Shown here: one piece after another, positions 11,195-23,059 of the stretch
How positions within the stretch are numbered: position 1 is the first letter of the stretch
How the letters are laid out: every line of letters starts with the position of its first letter
Assembly: GCA_027382625.1 (NCBI GenBank)
Contig: JAJKFJ010022350.1
Location: 1 to 64,000 of the forward strand
DNA from: Tetmemena sp. SeJ-2015
Taxonomy: Eukaryota > Ciliophora > Spirotrichea > Sporadotrichida > Oxytrichidae
Direction: 5' to 3'
DNA length: 64,000 bases
Program-made: the position numbers and the translations under genes
The notes under the pieces: model-generated
What the model was told of the DNA's origin: nothing
The model's database searches: none
What the model saw: only the letters and a program-made list of their open reading frames with translations

Positions 11195-14100
11195 TGTGGA
11201 GACATCATGATCGTATAACAGCTTGCTTGACTCTTGCATTAAGAGGTGATGTAATTCGATCTAGAAATAATGGAATACATAGAGCATACTTCTCATATAT
11301 TTTAGAAGCTGTTGCGAATGTAGAGACTTTGAAAAATGTGATAAACAAGTAAAGATTGCATAGAAAAGCACAGGGGGTAGATGACTCTTCAAACCTATAG
11401 TACATCTTCCGCAACTAAACCCTTAAAGAGTATGCTGAAAAATTTAATACATTTCATCTTATCTTGATTTGCTTCATCATAGTGAGTGCGAACCCTCAGC
11501 TCTTTCAAAAGATCCTAGGCGTCAGCAAGCAATCGGTTAAGCTTGTGGGCTACACAGAGGAGTTCCTACTCACCAATAAGCTCCCAGTCCTACTACCTTA
11601 GGTGGTGGATGGTGTTCATGAAAGACTCCTGAAGAACTATCTGCTTCGCAAAACAAGCAACCTGCAAAAGATCACACTCCCTAAGTAGTGGCTGCTCAGG
11701 AATAACAGCACAGTCATACCAGTGAGTGTGAATGTAATCCCTAAGTATGACATTAACGAGGGCCTTAGACTAGTCGGGATCGTGCACTATTTAAAGAAGC
11801 TACAGAAGTTCGATGGGGATATCCCTCTGAATTAGATCTTCACAGTGCTTGCTGACGTCAACAATAAAATCATCCACGTCTCAGAGAACTGCGTGAGCTA
11901 TCTGCATTTCAAAGCAGATATATAATAAGACCATCTCCTGCTGCATCAGTTCTTCACAGAGATGCCTGATACTCTCAGGTAGGGCGGAGAATTCTTCACT
12001 CAGCTTGACTTCCTAGCAGTTTATATATATATTCTCTATCCACTTTCTTATTAAATGAGTTTTGATGAACAGGAACGACAGTTAAGATAGTTGGTTGAGC
12101 AGAATCTACTTTGCAAGAGTTCAATATTCCGAGAAAGTCTTCTCAAACTTCCAAGATTATAATTGATGTTCTTAAACTGTTTTTTTCCTTCTTGTAAGTT
12201 ATGAAGGAATTCAACTTTCTGTGGTGTCTCGGCCAAAGCATTACTATGCAGGCCTTGAAGAGGCTTAAAAATCAATCCAAAGCATTGGACTTTATGAGTT
12301 TAATAGCAACTCTCCGAATATCATGCAGGCCTTCTAAATTCATTAATCTTTTGCTTATTCAAATACTTTTAATCTTAATTCATCATCAAACCAGCGACAC
12401 TCAAGGGGAGACCACCCTTACGCATGTTGGCACGAATTAGATCTAGCAAGTTGGAGCTTAGGGCATTGATGAGGGTTCTGATAATACTGAGCACTAGGAT
12501 ATGGAACTTAGTTCTATGTCTTCTAACAGCTCTGGCTCCTCTAACTTCTCAAGCTAAGACGCCCAGATCGGAGAAATTAAATCTGCTTTCGAGTTTAAAA
12601 TAAGCTTCATTTAATTAGTGAGTATAGCATGTCCTATATTTTGTAATAACGCATTGCCTAAATCTCTGAGACTTTATAAAGTAAGGCTTATAGTCGGCTT
12701 CTTTGCCATTCTAGCTACTGCAATCACTCTGCTTGTAGTAAACGTATATTCCTCAAACAATTTTCAAAGCAACTTGAGTTCCTTGTACTCAGAGAAGCGC
12801 ATTAGGAACAATTACTCCTCTGCTAAACTTATTTGCACTGCTTATTTACACCACTACGAATATACCTTCCTCAATTAACATGAGCACATAATGACTCTAC
12901 ATAATATTTTTACTTTACAATGAGCTCCTTTGGCATAGATTAATTCAAGTCTAAAGAGGCTATCACAGACTACTTCATCCTAAATATGAAAGACGTGCTT
13001 GAGAATTTCCAAGAAGCCATGACTGAATTCTCTCAACAGCAGACAAGTTGGAATACTCAATTCATGGACTTGTTCAGCGGCCAGCATATCAACTTGACCT
13101 ACCTCACCACAACTGGCAACATCCTCTATCAGAACTAGACTTTTAAAAAGGCTATGACTTTCATCCAGGCTGATGCGTCCTTCTTCCAAAACAGCAAGAG
13201 AACTGATTTTCAAGATGCTAACTTCAATGTCTTCGCCACCAACTCTGTGAGTCATAAAATTTATGATAGATTGAGTATAAAGAATTTTATAAAGTCAAAT
13301 CCAGTCTATAGTGAAATCCTAGAATACCACATCTTTCATGAAAAGAGATCTTTCATAACAACCTTATGTATGTTCCTATTTTAAAAGCGCGATATCTTGC
13401 TTGTACGATCTTGTGGAGAAAGGCTCAAACGCACTCCTTAACCAAATGCTGGCTATAGATGACGCTTTCGTAAACTAGGTGTTGAATATCTCGGACGATG
13501 TGGAGCAAATACTGATGATTTCAACTGTCTGCTGTTGTGTGCTAGTCCTAGTGCCCTATCTGAGTTCTGTAGAGACTATCCACAAGCAGATGATAGAGTT
13601 TGTATTCCGCACCAAGAAAGAGGTGATCCTGCGCATTATGGACAACTGTCCAGACTTCAGCGACTACATAGAGAAAAATAGGTACTTATAAGGATAGACG
13701 GATGAGAATTAAAGAGACTTCCATGCTTCTATGATGTTAGTGGCTCACTATGAATAAGGGAGCGATGAATCTTATCTATAATATTAATATTGCTATTTAA
13801 GAACGATGTCAAAGACTACTCTTACTATTTTCTTAATCCGCAATCTGCTCTTTATAAGACTAGAAGAGAAATTAGAATGAGAAGCATCTAGACGGCAAGA
13901 AGAAGTTCTTAGCAAGAACGAGTCAAGATAATCCAAGCATCAGTTGGCACAAAGGGCAAGATAAGAATATGTTTGGTGCTAAGGATAGTCTCCGCGATTA
14001 GCAGCCTCAGAATACTCTTGCCAATCAATAGACTACTTAGGGTCCAACTAAGTTCACAGCCACAACTTTTCAAACTTAGGATAGACTTGAATCCAACCCA

Positions 14101-15930
14101 GAGGGGAATGGCAGAGGAAGGCCAATCAGGATTGAAGATATAGAAATTGAGGAGGATAAGAGGGATAGCTCCATGCTCTCTCTCAATCAACATGGACCTT
14201 CAATTGTATAAATGTATTTAATATTTTAATCATATTGTGGGGAAAGGAGGACATAGGAACCCTAAGAACAAATTCCTCAAAAAGATAATGGACGAGGAGG
14301 GAGTGGGCGAGTTAGATCTCAAGAAAGAGCTATGTATATATTAAAAGGTATAAGTATTAATATGTAGCTGAGAAAGCAGAACAACATGAGAGCAAACTAG
14401 CAGTCAAAGGAAAAGAGCAAGGGAGGGGCTTACTAAGTATCCAAGATGCAAAGATCAGACTCCAAGTAGAGTTAGCAAGAAGAATTTAAAAAAGTTTCCT
14501 TCATTTACATTTTAGAAGAATCAGATGAAGAGAATCGAAAGGAGAGCACAAAGCAGGAAAGCGCAAAAAAGGAGGAGCGAATCATACTGGGCAGAACCAA
14601 ACTCAAATAATACATTCAGAATTTAATAGTATGTGTAAATGGGGGGGTGAGAGGCTGGCATAGCAGATGCATGAAAGGAAAATGCGTGCAAAGTAAACAC
14701 AGTAAAGAAAGTTCAAGTCCACCATCGCCTTCTATTTAAACCCAAATCTTCAAATTGTAAAATCTATATTTGAATTATCGAGATTGAGTATCCAGTCTTG
14801 TTGCAGCTTTCTATATATCTATGTTTTTCTTCACTCGCTCTATCTTCAACCAATACCAGCAAGGCTTCTACCAATACGATGCTTTCTTCGTTCGAAACAC
14901 TTGCCAAACTGAAAACTACTTCTTCCTCCTCAAGTCCATCCTCTAAACCTCATTACTACATTATCATATAATGTTTAAGTTAGTAAGAGTTTACAACCAG
15001 AGCATGAACTATAACTCCACAAGGTGTTTCTCGAGTGGCACCTGGATGAATCAGCTCATTTCTGTCTGCACTCGAGAACAAGTTCAGATCTATCCAGCAG
15101 GATAACTCAGGCATGAATAAAAATCTCACTCAAATATCTATCATTATTAAAGGAAGCATGTTCAAAGGAATCGTGAGTCTGTTCCAGACCTTCGACTCCA
15201 GTGACTACTGCCAAGCTCTTGTATCCAGCTCGAGTGACTAGAGTGTGGCTTTCACCGATAATCAGGATAACAGTTCTCAGGTGATCTTTTACCACGCAAG
15301 TTGCAGGAATGACTCTGGCGGGCTGATGACTCAAAGCCTCTATCGGGTGATCTCTTCCTCTATGAACCACTTGAGTCAGATGCCTATCTCTTATAATGCT
15401 ATATCTCCTGATCAAAGGAGCACCTCCCTCATCATTATACACCAATTATTAGGAGTATGAATGGGAAATTCTAGTCTGCATCTTATTTTTGAATAAGACT
15501 TTCTTCAACTAGGAGACTTTCAAGAACATTGCTATCTACTATAAGCACCTGAAGTGGACCTTCAGATTTATCTAACGGCAAGCCAACGAAGTCTTCAGCA
15601 ACTAAATGCAAGTTTAAATACTCTTTAAATTTCATTTTCGTGGACACAAACTTCAGGAGTGTCCTGGCTGTGTTCCTAGTATTCATGGGGTGCGTGCTGA
15701 CTCTGCTCCTCATAGTGGTGCACAGACTGATTAAGTACCTGCGCGTTCGGCTTTTGAAAATCCGACTCGCCTTCAAACTCATCCCCTCCATTGAGATCTT
15801 CGTCAACAAAGATGACTCTCGATTAAGATTAAAAATGTTATATGTTTTATTTATTATCACTTGAAGAAACTCAACACCCACATACTCTGAGCCAACCTTT
15901 ACTAAGACCAAATTATTAGAATACTATTGA
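11195..15930 (+). CDS. PAS-domain multi-pass membrane protein, tmcB-like
   Basis: ATG at 11195 opens a frame (MWRHHDRITACLTLALRG) that leads into a PAS-like region at 11470-11990 with the signature ANPQLFQKILGVSKQSVKLV, followed by VGIVHYLKKLQKF and a second PAS-like half. A Ser-rich linker (12450-12590) precedes a membrane span (12660-12760, VGFFAILATAITLLVV), an extracellular-like segment (12900-13250), another span (13500-13570), a charged cytoplasmic linker (13900-14600), a further extracellular segment (14800-15600) and a last span (15655-15725). The end is TGA 15928-15930 (KTKLLEYY). This order is that of the tmcB/tmcC (tiny macrocysts) family, common in ciliates and Dictyostelium. A probable 30-nt intron lies at about 15837-15866. 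The N-terminal membrane region usual for the family is not seen. Several introns between 12000 and 15500 are not resolved, and the region could hold two genes. Confidence 0.6.
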
Positions 15931-16064
15931 TCGATCATCTCAAGGACTTAAATTTCTGAAATGATTATTTGACTTACTTTAACAAAGGAGGAGAGGGGCG
16001 ATTGAAAAGTTTAAATCCAAATTGAAATTAAATTTGATTTCGATTATTTAGAAGAGCGACAATA

Positions 16065-17950
16065 ATGAACGTCAGTTTTGACAAGTACCTGGGGGCGGGC
16101 GGTTCCTACATGTCCCTGGGCCACCAGGAGAAGAGCGAGCTAATCTTCAAAGACATCAAGAACTCCTACATCTTCTGGCAGATCAAGAAAGCCGTCAAGG
16201 AGGAGATGGTCAAGGCCAAGGGAGGCACCAAGGACATCGCTGAGCTCATCCCTAAGCTGCTGGCTGAGCTTTACTTAGAGAGCAAGATAAAGAACAAGGT
16301 ACAAGAGATCCTCGATAAGAACGGCTACTTCAGGGACTCTGCCCAGGTGGCCATCTCTGAGTTCAAGAACTGCAAGGATATCAACTCCCTGCCCCAGTAC
16401 TTCTTCGACAAGGACTATGAGCCACTCGAGAGTGCAGCCACTGCCAAAAGAGCGTGGTCTAAGACGCTCAAGCAAAAGCTAAACGCGATCCTGAGGCAGA
16501 GTCGCAAGCCACTGGTCAGGCCCAAGAAAGAGAAACCTCCTCCTGCCAGGCCAAAGCCAGTAGAGGATAACTAGAATAATTGAGCAGACAACGATAGTGA
16601 TACTACAGCGCCTTCTATACCTCCTGCAACAGTCTCCAAAGAGAAGGAGGTGAAGGAGAGTGCCTTCGTAGGTGGAGAGCTGCCTTTCATCTTTGTCCCG
16701 AATATGCTATTGGATGCAATTCTCAAAATCAACACTATCTACTTTGCTGGGAACCTCATGCTCTCCTGGGGACAGATCAAACTGCAGCTGCAAACTCACT
16801 CACTTGATGAACTCAGGAAGAAATATAACTAGTTGAATGTGAACATAGAGTGTGGATGAGATTAATTTTCAAAATTAATGCAACCTTGAGGCAAATAGGA
16901 GTCGATGACGAGAAGTCTTTTGTAGATGAGAGGATAGTTATAGGGGAGAGATTGCTCTCTAAGGACTATCAACCGTTCCTCGTTCAATTCTCCAAGCGAG
17001 GAGTGCCTCCCACTCTTAGGAACAAAATCTACAGGAAGATCCTCAACGCAGATGTCACCCAAATGGAAATAGAATACTACACTCAACTTATATCACACAA
17101 TCATTCAATATACACTTCATTATCCTAACTTAGCGATCAAGCTAATAAATGGGAGACAGCAATTAATGATTTGATGTACGCTGACATTTTGGAATTTTGC
17201 AACGACGACAAGTTCTTCATCTTCCAAGACATGATAGTGGCTGTGAGAGTTATATTCTTCCGTGACCATCAAGTACTTGAAAATCTCAAGTCCAAACCTC
17301 ATGCGCCCATAGTTGGCATGGCTGGTACTGATCGCATAGTAGGAGCCTACCCACCCTGTGGAGTTCTTCCCTGCCTTAAATTCAGCTCTTACTTCGGGCC
17401 ACTGAGTTACATCTCTTATATAAAGGAGGAGTGCTACTATATCTTCCGAGCCCTCTACTACAATACTTTTGCTACCTCAACTCTATCTCCTCGCACAACT
17501 AGTCCATAATCTCGCTCTGCAAACTCTTTGAGGACCTACTTTAGATGTTTGAGCCTGAAGTCTGCTATCACTTGAATCAGCTTGGCATACAACCTTTAAA
17601 GATAGCCTTCCCCTGGATCTTCTACGCCTTCGTGGGGTATCTCGAAGTGGATCAGGTAAGTTCACTCTAATAATTTCTCCCTCTGTCCATTCTTAACTTA
17701 TTTTTCTCTTTAGATCTACTTGGTGTGGGACAGAATCCTTGGCTTCGAAAGTTTGGAGATCTTACCAATCTTGAGTGCAGCTATCTTTGTATTCAGAGCT
17801 AACTTGATCCTCAACTGCAATAATCAAGACGAGTTCGAGGAACTCTTCCTAGATTCGAGTTTAATCAAAGTCATGCCCCTTATTCAGCATTTCCTCTTTG
17901 CCACAGGAATCATATTTAAAAGGACTTTAGGAAATTTATTTATCAATTGA
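16065..17950 (+). CDS. TBC1D19: TBC1D19-like Rab GTPase-activating protein
   Basis: Three exons (16065-16849, 16891-17655, 17714-17950) separated by 41- and 58-nt GT-AG introns. Joined, they give about 595 residues against about 526 for human TBC1D19. The TBC domain begins near residue 300 (SKRGVPPTLRNKIYRKILN) and continues through AYPPCGVLPC, LNSISSHN, WIFYAFVGYLEVDQIYLVWD and RILGFESLEIL to VMPLIQHFLFAT, all close to TBC1D19 as I remember it. Proteins of this kind act on Rab GTPases in membrane traffic. TAG codes Gln in LLQMFEP. One base is missing in the T run at 17467-17470; adding it restores the frame and makes the total divisible by three. TGA 16581-16583 lies in frame in the linker, where the human protein as I recall it has Trp. 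I did not find a canonical IxxDxxR motif. The stop is TGA 17948-17950. Confidence 0.88.
16850..16890 (+). other. 41-nt intron in the TBC1D19-like gene
   Basis: Begins GTGTGG and ends CTTGAG. Removing it gives LNVNIEQIGVDDEKSF, which aligns with the TBC1D19 family; unspliced, the frame meets TGA and shifts. Confidence 0.8.
17656..17713 (+). other. 58-nt intron in the TBC1D19-like gene
   Basis: Begins GTAAGT and ends TTTTTCTCTTTAG with a pyrimidine-rich tract. It joins GYLEVDQ to IYLVWDRILG exactly at a conserved block. Confidence 0.9.
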
Positions 17951-18453
17951 GTATGAACTTGAGAGAAAGAAGTGTAAAGGAAATAAACTATAATTATAAA
18001 CAGTCGAATCTGATATGTGCTCAGTCATTGCTAGCAACACAGTCCAAGTCTAATTTAAGTGTTAGATTGCAGATATGTACTATAGAATTATAAAATCAAT
18101 GCTATTTGAATAAGATTAACCAAGTGATGAAAATATCCTCTTCAATGTATTCTCTCAAAAATAAAATGTTTGACATAGACTGACTGACTCAAATAATTTA
18201 TTTCTTAGTAAACCTCACTTATTCTTCTTATTCCTTTCACGTTTAATAAAAGCAGTTATAAATTTAAAGATCGAGCCTCCTTTTTTCTTTTTCTCTTCTT
18301 GAGACCCACTTCCTACCTGCTCAGTTTAATCAGAGGCCTTTCTTTTCCTGCTGGTTTAAAATTGGAGCTCTCTCCAGTATCCTCTTTCTCAAAGCTGCAA
18401 TCATCATACCCTGCCGAATTAGAATACTCCACTCTCAACTTGTGCTACCACTG

Positions 18454-19590
18454 TCAGATGAATTTCTTGCGCATGACTTCCTCAATAGTGGCTCTGTGAT
18501 GAGGATCTACCAAAAGCAGTTTCTTGAGAATAGATTTAAGCTTAGGATCATATTTCTAAGGCACTTTATCGTTCAGATTAGTCACATATGAAGTGAGGAT
18601 GCTCTAAGGCTTTAACACCAAAGTCAAAGCCTGTGTCCCAGACTGGACAGCCAGTTATCATCTCAAGCAACACTAATCCAAGTGCCCACATGTCTGAGGT
18701 CTCACCATTTAAGAAGAGCTGACCCTAGATCATCTCAGGTGAGAAGTAGTTCTCAGTTCCCACTGTTGAATACTTAGCCTTAGTTTTAATAGACTTGCCT
18801 TGCACACATAGCCCAAAGTCTCCAAGCTTTGCGGAGTCGTCTTCAGTTATGAAAATGTTAGGAGACTTAATTTCTCTGTGGATTATATCTCGTGCATGGA
18901 TGTAGCGTACAGCCTCGCATATTTCAATGAAGTATTTCATTACCTTGATTTCAGGCATGCTTACAACACATAAAGATATACACTAGCAATAAATGAATCC
19001 ACTCTTTCAGGGGTAGCTAGATCCTATCCCCACTTCTCGGTCATGAGAGAATGGTGCTCTCTGATTTTATCTGTGAGATCTCCACCCTAGCAGTACTCCA
19101 TGATTATGATGTAGATGTAGTAGCTGCCCATAGTGACATCATTGATATACATGAACTCATCCTCATAAGAGACTATGTTCCTATGGTTTATCCTCCGCAG
19201 TTGCTTTGCCTCCTGCTGCACTCGCTCAAATCTGTAAGGTCTTTCATCTCTAACTTCTTAAGAATATACTTCTTGCCCTCCTCACTGTATCTCTTGCTTC
19301 GTGTTTTATTCAGCTCATCTGAGGTCCTTGAATCTTACCTCCTCTTCCTGCTTTGCTTATTTTTCTGTTTACTATCGTTACTTACTTGCTTCTGCGAAAC
19401 CTCTAATAGAAATATTAGTCAAATATGCAAACAAGCTATATAGAGGAGAGGCGAAGATCTGACTTTGGATATGGGTTTCTAAACTAGGAAACGGCGCCAA
19501 AGCCTCCCTCACCAATGCTATGTAAAATGATACACGGTAAAATGAATCCCAAGCTCCAATAAAGTATCGAAGAGTACAAAATTATTTCAT
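18454..19590 (-). CDS. NEK-like Ser/Thr protein kinase
   Basis: ATG at 19590 starts MKQFCTLRYFIGAW. The Gly loop is IGEGGFGAV (19492-19515), the ATP lysine is in KYILKKLEM, the hinge is IIMEYCQGGDLTDKI, and the activation segment has KLGDFGLC and TVGTENYFSPEM. The C-lobe ends with VDPHHRATIEEVMRKKFI before TGA 18454-18456. A 59-nt GT-AG intron joins TPER to VMKYFIEICEAV. The catalytic loop reads IIHREIKSPN: the usual HRD Asp is Glu (codon 18872-18874), so activity is uncertain. There are three apparent one-base frame breaks: near 19530 at a T run, near 19235, and near 18610. An alternative reading takes the TGA as Trp and extends a basic, Ser-rich tail to about 18290. The call as a kinase is firm; NEK subfamily is from the overall pattern. 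Confidence 0.82.
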
Positions 19591-19599
19591 ATTTGGAGT

Positions 19600-21450
19600 C
19601 AGGAAGCTTACCTTAACTTAATTTATTCTAATGAAAGCAATGATCGATTTTCCTTGCGAGCTTGTGAAATGCACATTCATCATGCACTAGAAAAACCTCT
19701 TCTTCTGCAAAGTAAGAGAGGATTAATCAATGTTAATAAAATTGAGCCCCTTGTGAATCAATCGAAGAAATAAAAGTTTTCCTAATTTCTCTACTCTCAT
19801 TGTTCTAGAATTTTTTTTCAAGCGATAAGAGTAGCATGCAGCTTGATGCCTATCACAATTTCAGAGGTTAGCCTTGCTCATAGTAAATAAATAAAGCAGT
19901 AGAATCGTGTAATGATGGTCCTAAGCGTAGCTGCAATATTCTTGTCAGAGAGAGGAATAAAATAAGAACTTCATAGCGTTGATCCGATTCTAAGAATCTA
20001 CCTCAAAAAAGTTTTCTTCCTTACTTATACTTGCTCAATCTGACGATAAAGTTGTTGCTGAGCAACCTCTGAACCATAATGTCCACTTTCAAGCTCTTAA
20101 TACTCCAGCTTTCTCTGGATACAATCAGCTTCAGAATGTAAGTTTTAAAATAGAATTAGATTGTCTGTAGTTGGTGGTCTTATGAAATTTTAAAGTCTCA
20201 ATTAATTTTTAGTTGAGGGGTTTCGAATAATGAGTCTGGTAAGAAGGAAGGTGGCGATCATTTAATAAATAGCTCTTAAGAAAATCTAAATCATTAAATT
20301 TTGCTTTATTAATGGCCAAACGTAAGAGACTCTAAAAATTGTCAAAATAATTTAAGATAATCTATAAAATTAACCCTAAATACATTAATTGCAATAAGGA
20401 TAATGGGAATCATCAGAATTACTTTTATAGAAAAGAGCTATAATGCATGTCTAAAAGAAAGAGCTAGAACTAAAGGCTATAATGGTTAACTTCAGTTAGA
20501 TATTATGTTTTAAGGCTTTGTTTTTTAAAATTTTTTTCCTTGGCTTTTTAGGGGGCGGGTCCTTTGTTGTTTTCAAAATTTTTTCAAAGTTTGAAAAACC
20601 ATTCAAATTTTTAGGGGAATTTTTTGAAAACCCAAGTTTTTTTTTAAATTAAAAAATTTAAACCCTTTTAAATTAAAGGTTTGAAAATTTTAAATCAAAA
20701 AAAAATTTAAAGAAAAAAGTTTAAAATTTTTGATTAAAATCAATTTTTTGGTAACCGGTTTAAAAACAACACTTAAAAAAGAAATAGTGGGAAAATTTTT
20801 TCAAAAAATTTATTTCTTCTTCTTTCGATCCATTAAATAAAATTTAATAACCTTTAAAACGACATATCTGTCTTATGTTGGGTTCGTTGTTAGGCAGATG
20901 CCATAAATACAAAATTAAAGAATTCCATGTTTTCTAGATATTAGCTTTTAAATACTTCCAAATTACTACCTGGACTTTCTGTAAAGTAAAAATATTTGTT
21001 GACATTTATTAGATGCGTCTGAACAAAAAAAGAAGGTTTTCAATATTCTTTATGTCAATTAGCATGTTCCATTTAAGGGAAAACATTTTTATGTGAAAAT
21101 TTTTCTAATGCGGTAAGTAAGAAGAGTCATGATTCAAGTTAATTAAAATGCACCACAATTTTTTATTTGACTTCGTTGGTTTTATTAGATGGGGTTCTAC
21201 TGCTGTCAAGTATTTGAAATAATATAAGTTTGATAGAAGTTCCCTAAATATAATCAAGGTTTATGGATTTAGGAAGGAGGTAGTATTGCAGAAGGGTAGA
21301 TAGAGGGCAGACTTAGTAGGAAGTCTGATCTACTATTCTTTGAGGATAAACACCGAAGAGAAATTAATAAGAATCTCAGGAGAAAATAGGAACATCCAAA
21401 GAAAAGAGATATAAGGATAAGAAACTACGCATAATTCTTAAATTAATAAT
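19600..21450. other. Intergenic region with a distorted block
   Basis: No convincing gene. Holds the homopolymer-distorted block 20520-20860, described separately. The remainder is AT-rich with open stretches that I cannot tell from chance. Confidence 0.5.
20520..20860. other. Homopolymer-distorted low-quality sequence
   Basis: Dense runs of A, T, G and C of 4-9 bases (for example GGGGGCGGGTCC and long AAAATTTT alternations) unlike the flanks. This pattern is typical of unpolished, error-prone reads and not of a biological element. Confidence 0.7.
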
Positions 21451-21453
21451 AAC

Positions 21454-23050
21454 TCAAGCTTGATTATAATTAGCCTGACTCGAATGATGATATAAGATAC
21501 GATCAAATATTTTATCTAAAGGTTCGGAAGTCTATTTCCTGGATTGAATATATTGAGGCAGCTGAAGACTCATATCTATGCCTAATTTCAACTCCATTCC
21601 ATAGCACACTTTCTTTTTTATAGATAAACGTAACAGTTAAGAAGGATAATCACTTTCTCTACAAACAAGTAACTAAATATTCATCTAGCTGACTATTAAT
21701 ATATTTCCTCGTGATAAAGCTGGATAGATAGACAGAAGATAGAAGTGGAGTTCGCTAAACTCTTTGAATAATAATAATTCAGAATCTGTTAAATTCTTGG
21801 AGTGGTAAGCAGTATTAGCACAGTTTAGTGTCTTGTCCTTGTTCAAGTGGCCAAAAATACCTCTCTTCATTTGGCTTTGGTCATCGTTGTAGTCAATCAG
21901 CTTGATATTGTCCTCCATATAGGCTATGACCTTCCATAAGTGCAGGTAGATTTCATCCTAGAGAGTTGATCCAAGGAAATTAATTTACAAATCGTAAGAG
22001 AGGCCTCAAGCCAGTATATATCAAAGGTGGGGATGCGATAATTTTACAAATTTTCTTTCTCCTTCCAAAAATGATAAAGGGGTTCGTAGTTCTTACTCCT
22101 CTGCGACTTCTTTAGTACCTTAGCGAATCCAATAAAATTGAATTTCAAAAAATTTAATTGAAAGGTATAGGAGCTTGAATTTCTCTGGGAGGATGCATTC
22201 TCTCAGCATAATTTTAAGTTTTATGCTAGTCAATTAAAATGAGAAGGTGAAAGTTCTGAAGTTAGATAAATCGCCTCCTTGTCTCATAAATATGCTATAA
22301 AAAATGCCTTCTAAAACTGAAGTTTGCTAAAGGTAGATTTTCAGGTGCTCTTAAAACTGTGATTACTTTGTCTGTTTCAGCTAGAGCTAGTAATACGTGG
22401 GCTCCCGTTTCCTCTTTCTGCCGATAATTTGAGCTAACCTCATTTTGAGAGAAGTCTTCTTCAAAAATTGAAGTATCTCCTAAAACAGTACTAGTGTACC
22501 CAGACTTCGTCCTTTGATAATCGACTCCACTTCTCAAGCCTTAGCTTCTCTGTGTTGTGTTTTTTCTTACTCCCTTCCCTTGATTATCTTGAGTGATAGG
22601 TTTGCTGATAGTGAACTGATAATTTTAACTGAGAATTTAATTCTTGGAGAAGTTCTAGCTTATCTTTACCAATAATTGAAAAATCGATTTATTCTAAGCA
22701 GCATAGCATATAACAGCTGAAGAGAGGACACAGCTAACTTCTCCTTTGCTTGAGAAGAGCCTTAATCATCCCAGCAGGCTCTGGTGCTTTATATAGTTCA
22801 ATTTAAAAGATTTAGGCCTTTTTATTACAACTTTCTGCTGGTATAATAGTAATTCTCTTGATGAACTTGATCCCCAATTAAAAAAGCAGTCTTGGTTTAT
22901 AGCAGTCAGCATTTCTGAGCTGCTCCAGGAAACTTGAGTCTCTTGGAAATATACCCCACTACCTTACAACTCCTGTTTAATTACTTGAGAGAATAAGACT
23001 AACATTGTCGTTAAAAATCTTTGGAAATTTTCATATCTATAGCAATATGT
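21454..23050 (-). CDS. SPX-domain protein
   Basis: The C-terminal part is a long open frame ending at TGA 21454-21456 (ANYNQA). Upstream, 22230-22060 reads FKLLYLSIKFLKFNFIGFAK followed by VLKKSQRSKNYEPLYHFWKE once one T is dropped from a run of six. The block LNFxGFxKILKK is the core SPX motif of XPR1, PHO1 and VTC proteins, where the lysines bind inositol polyphosphates; the final Asp-Lys of the usual KKHDK is Ser-Gln here. SPX domains sense phosphate status. After the SPX block come WKVIAYMEDNIKLIDYNDDQ and a Ser/Leu-rich tail; no EXS or VTC catalytic domain is recognised. Upstream frames to about 23050 (KDKLELLQELNSQLKLS) look coding, but the start is unresolved. At least three frame breaks. 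Confidence 0.55.
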
Positions 23051-23059
23051 TAAGGGGTT

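Noticed and set aside
17467..17470. Programmed -1 frameshift in the TBC gene
   Set aside because: There is no slippery heptamer of the usual kind, and similar breaks at T runs occur in other genes, so a missing base is simpler.
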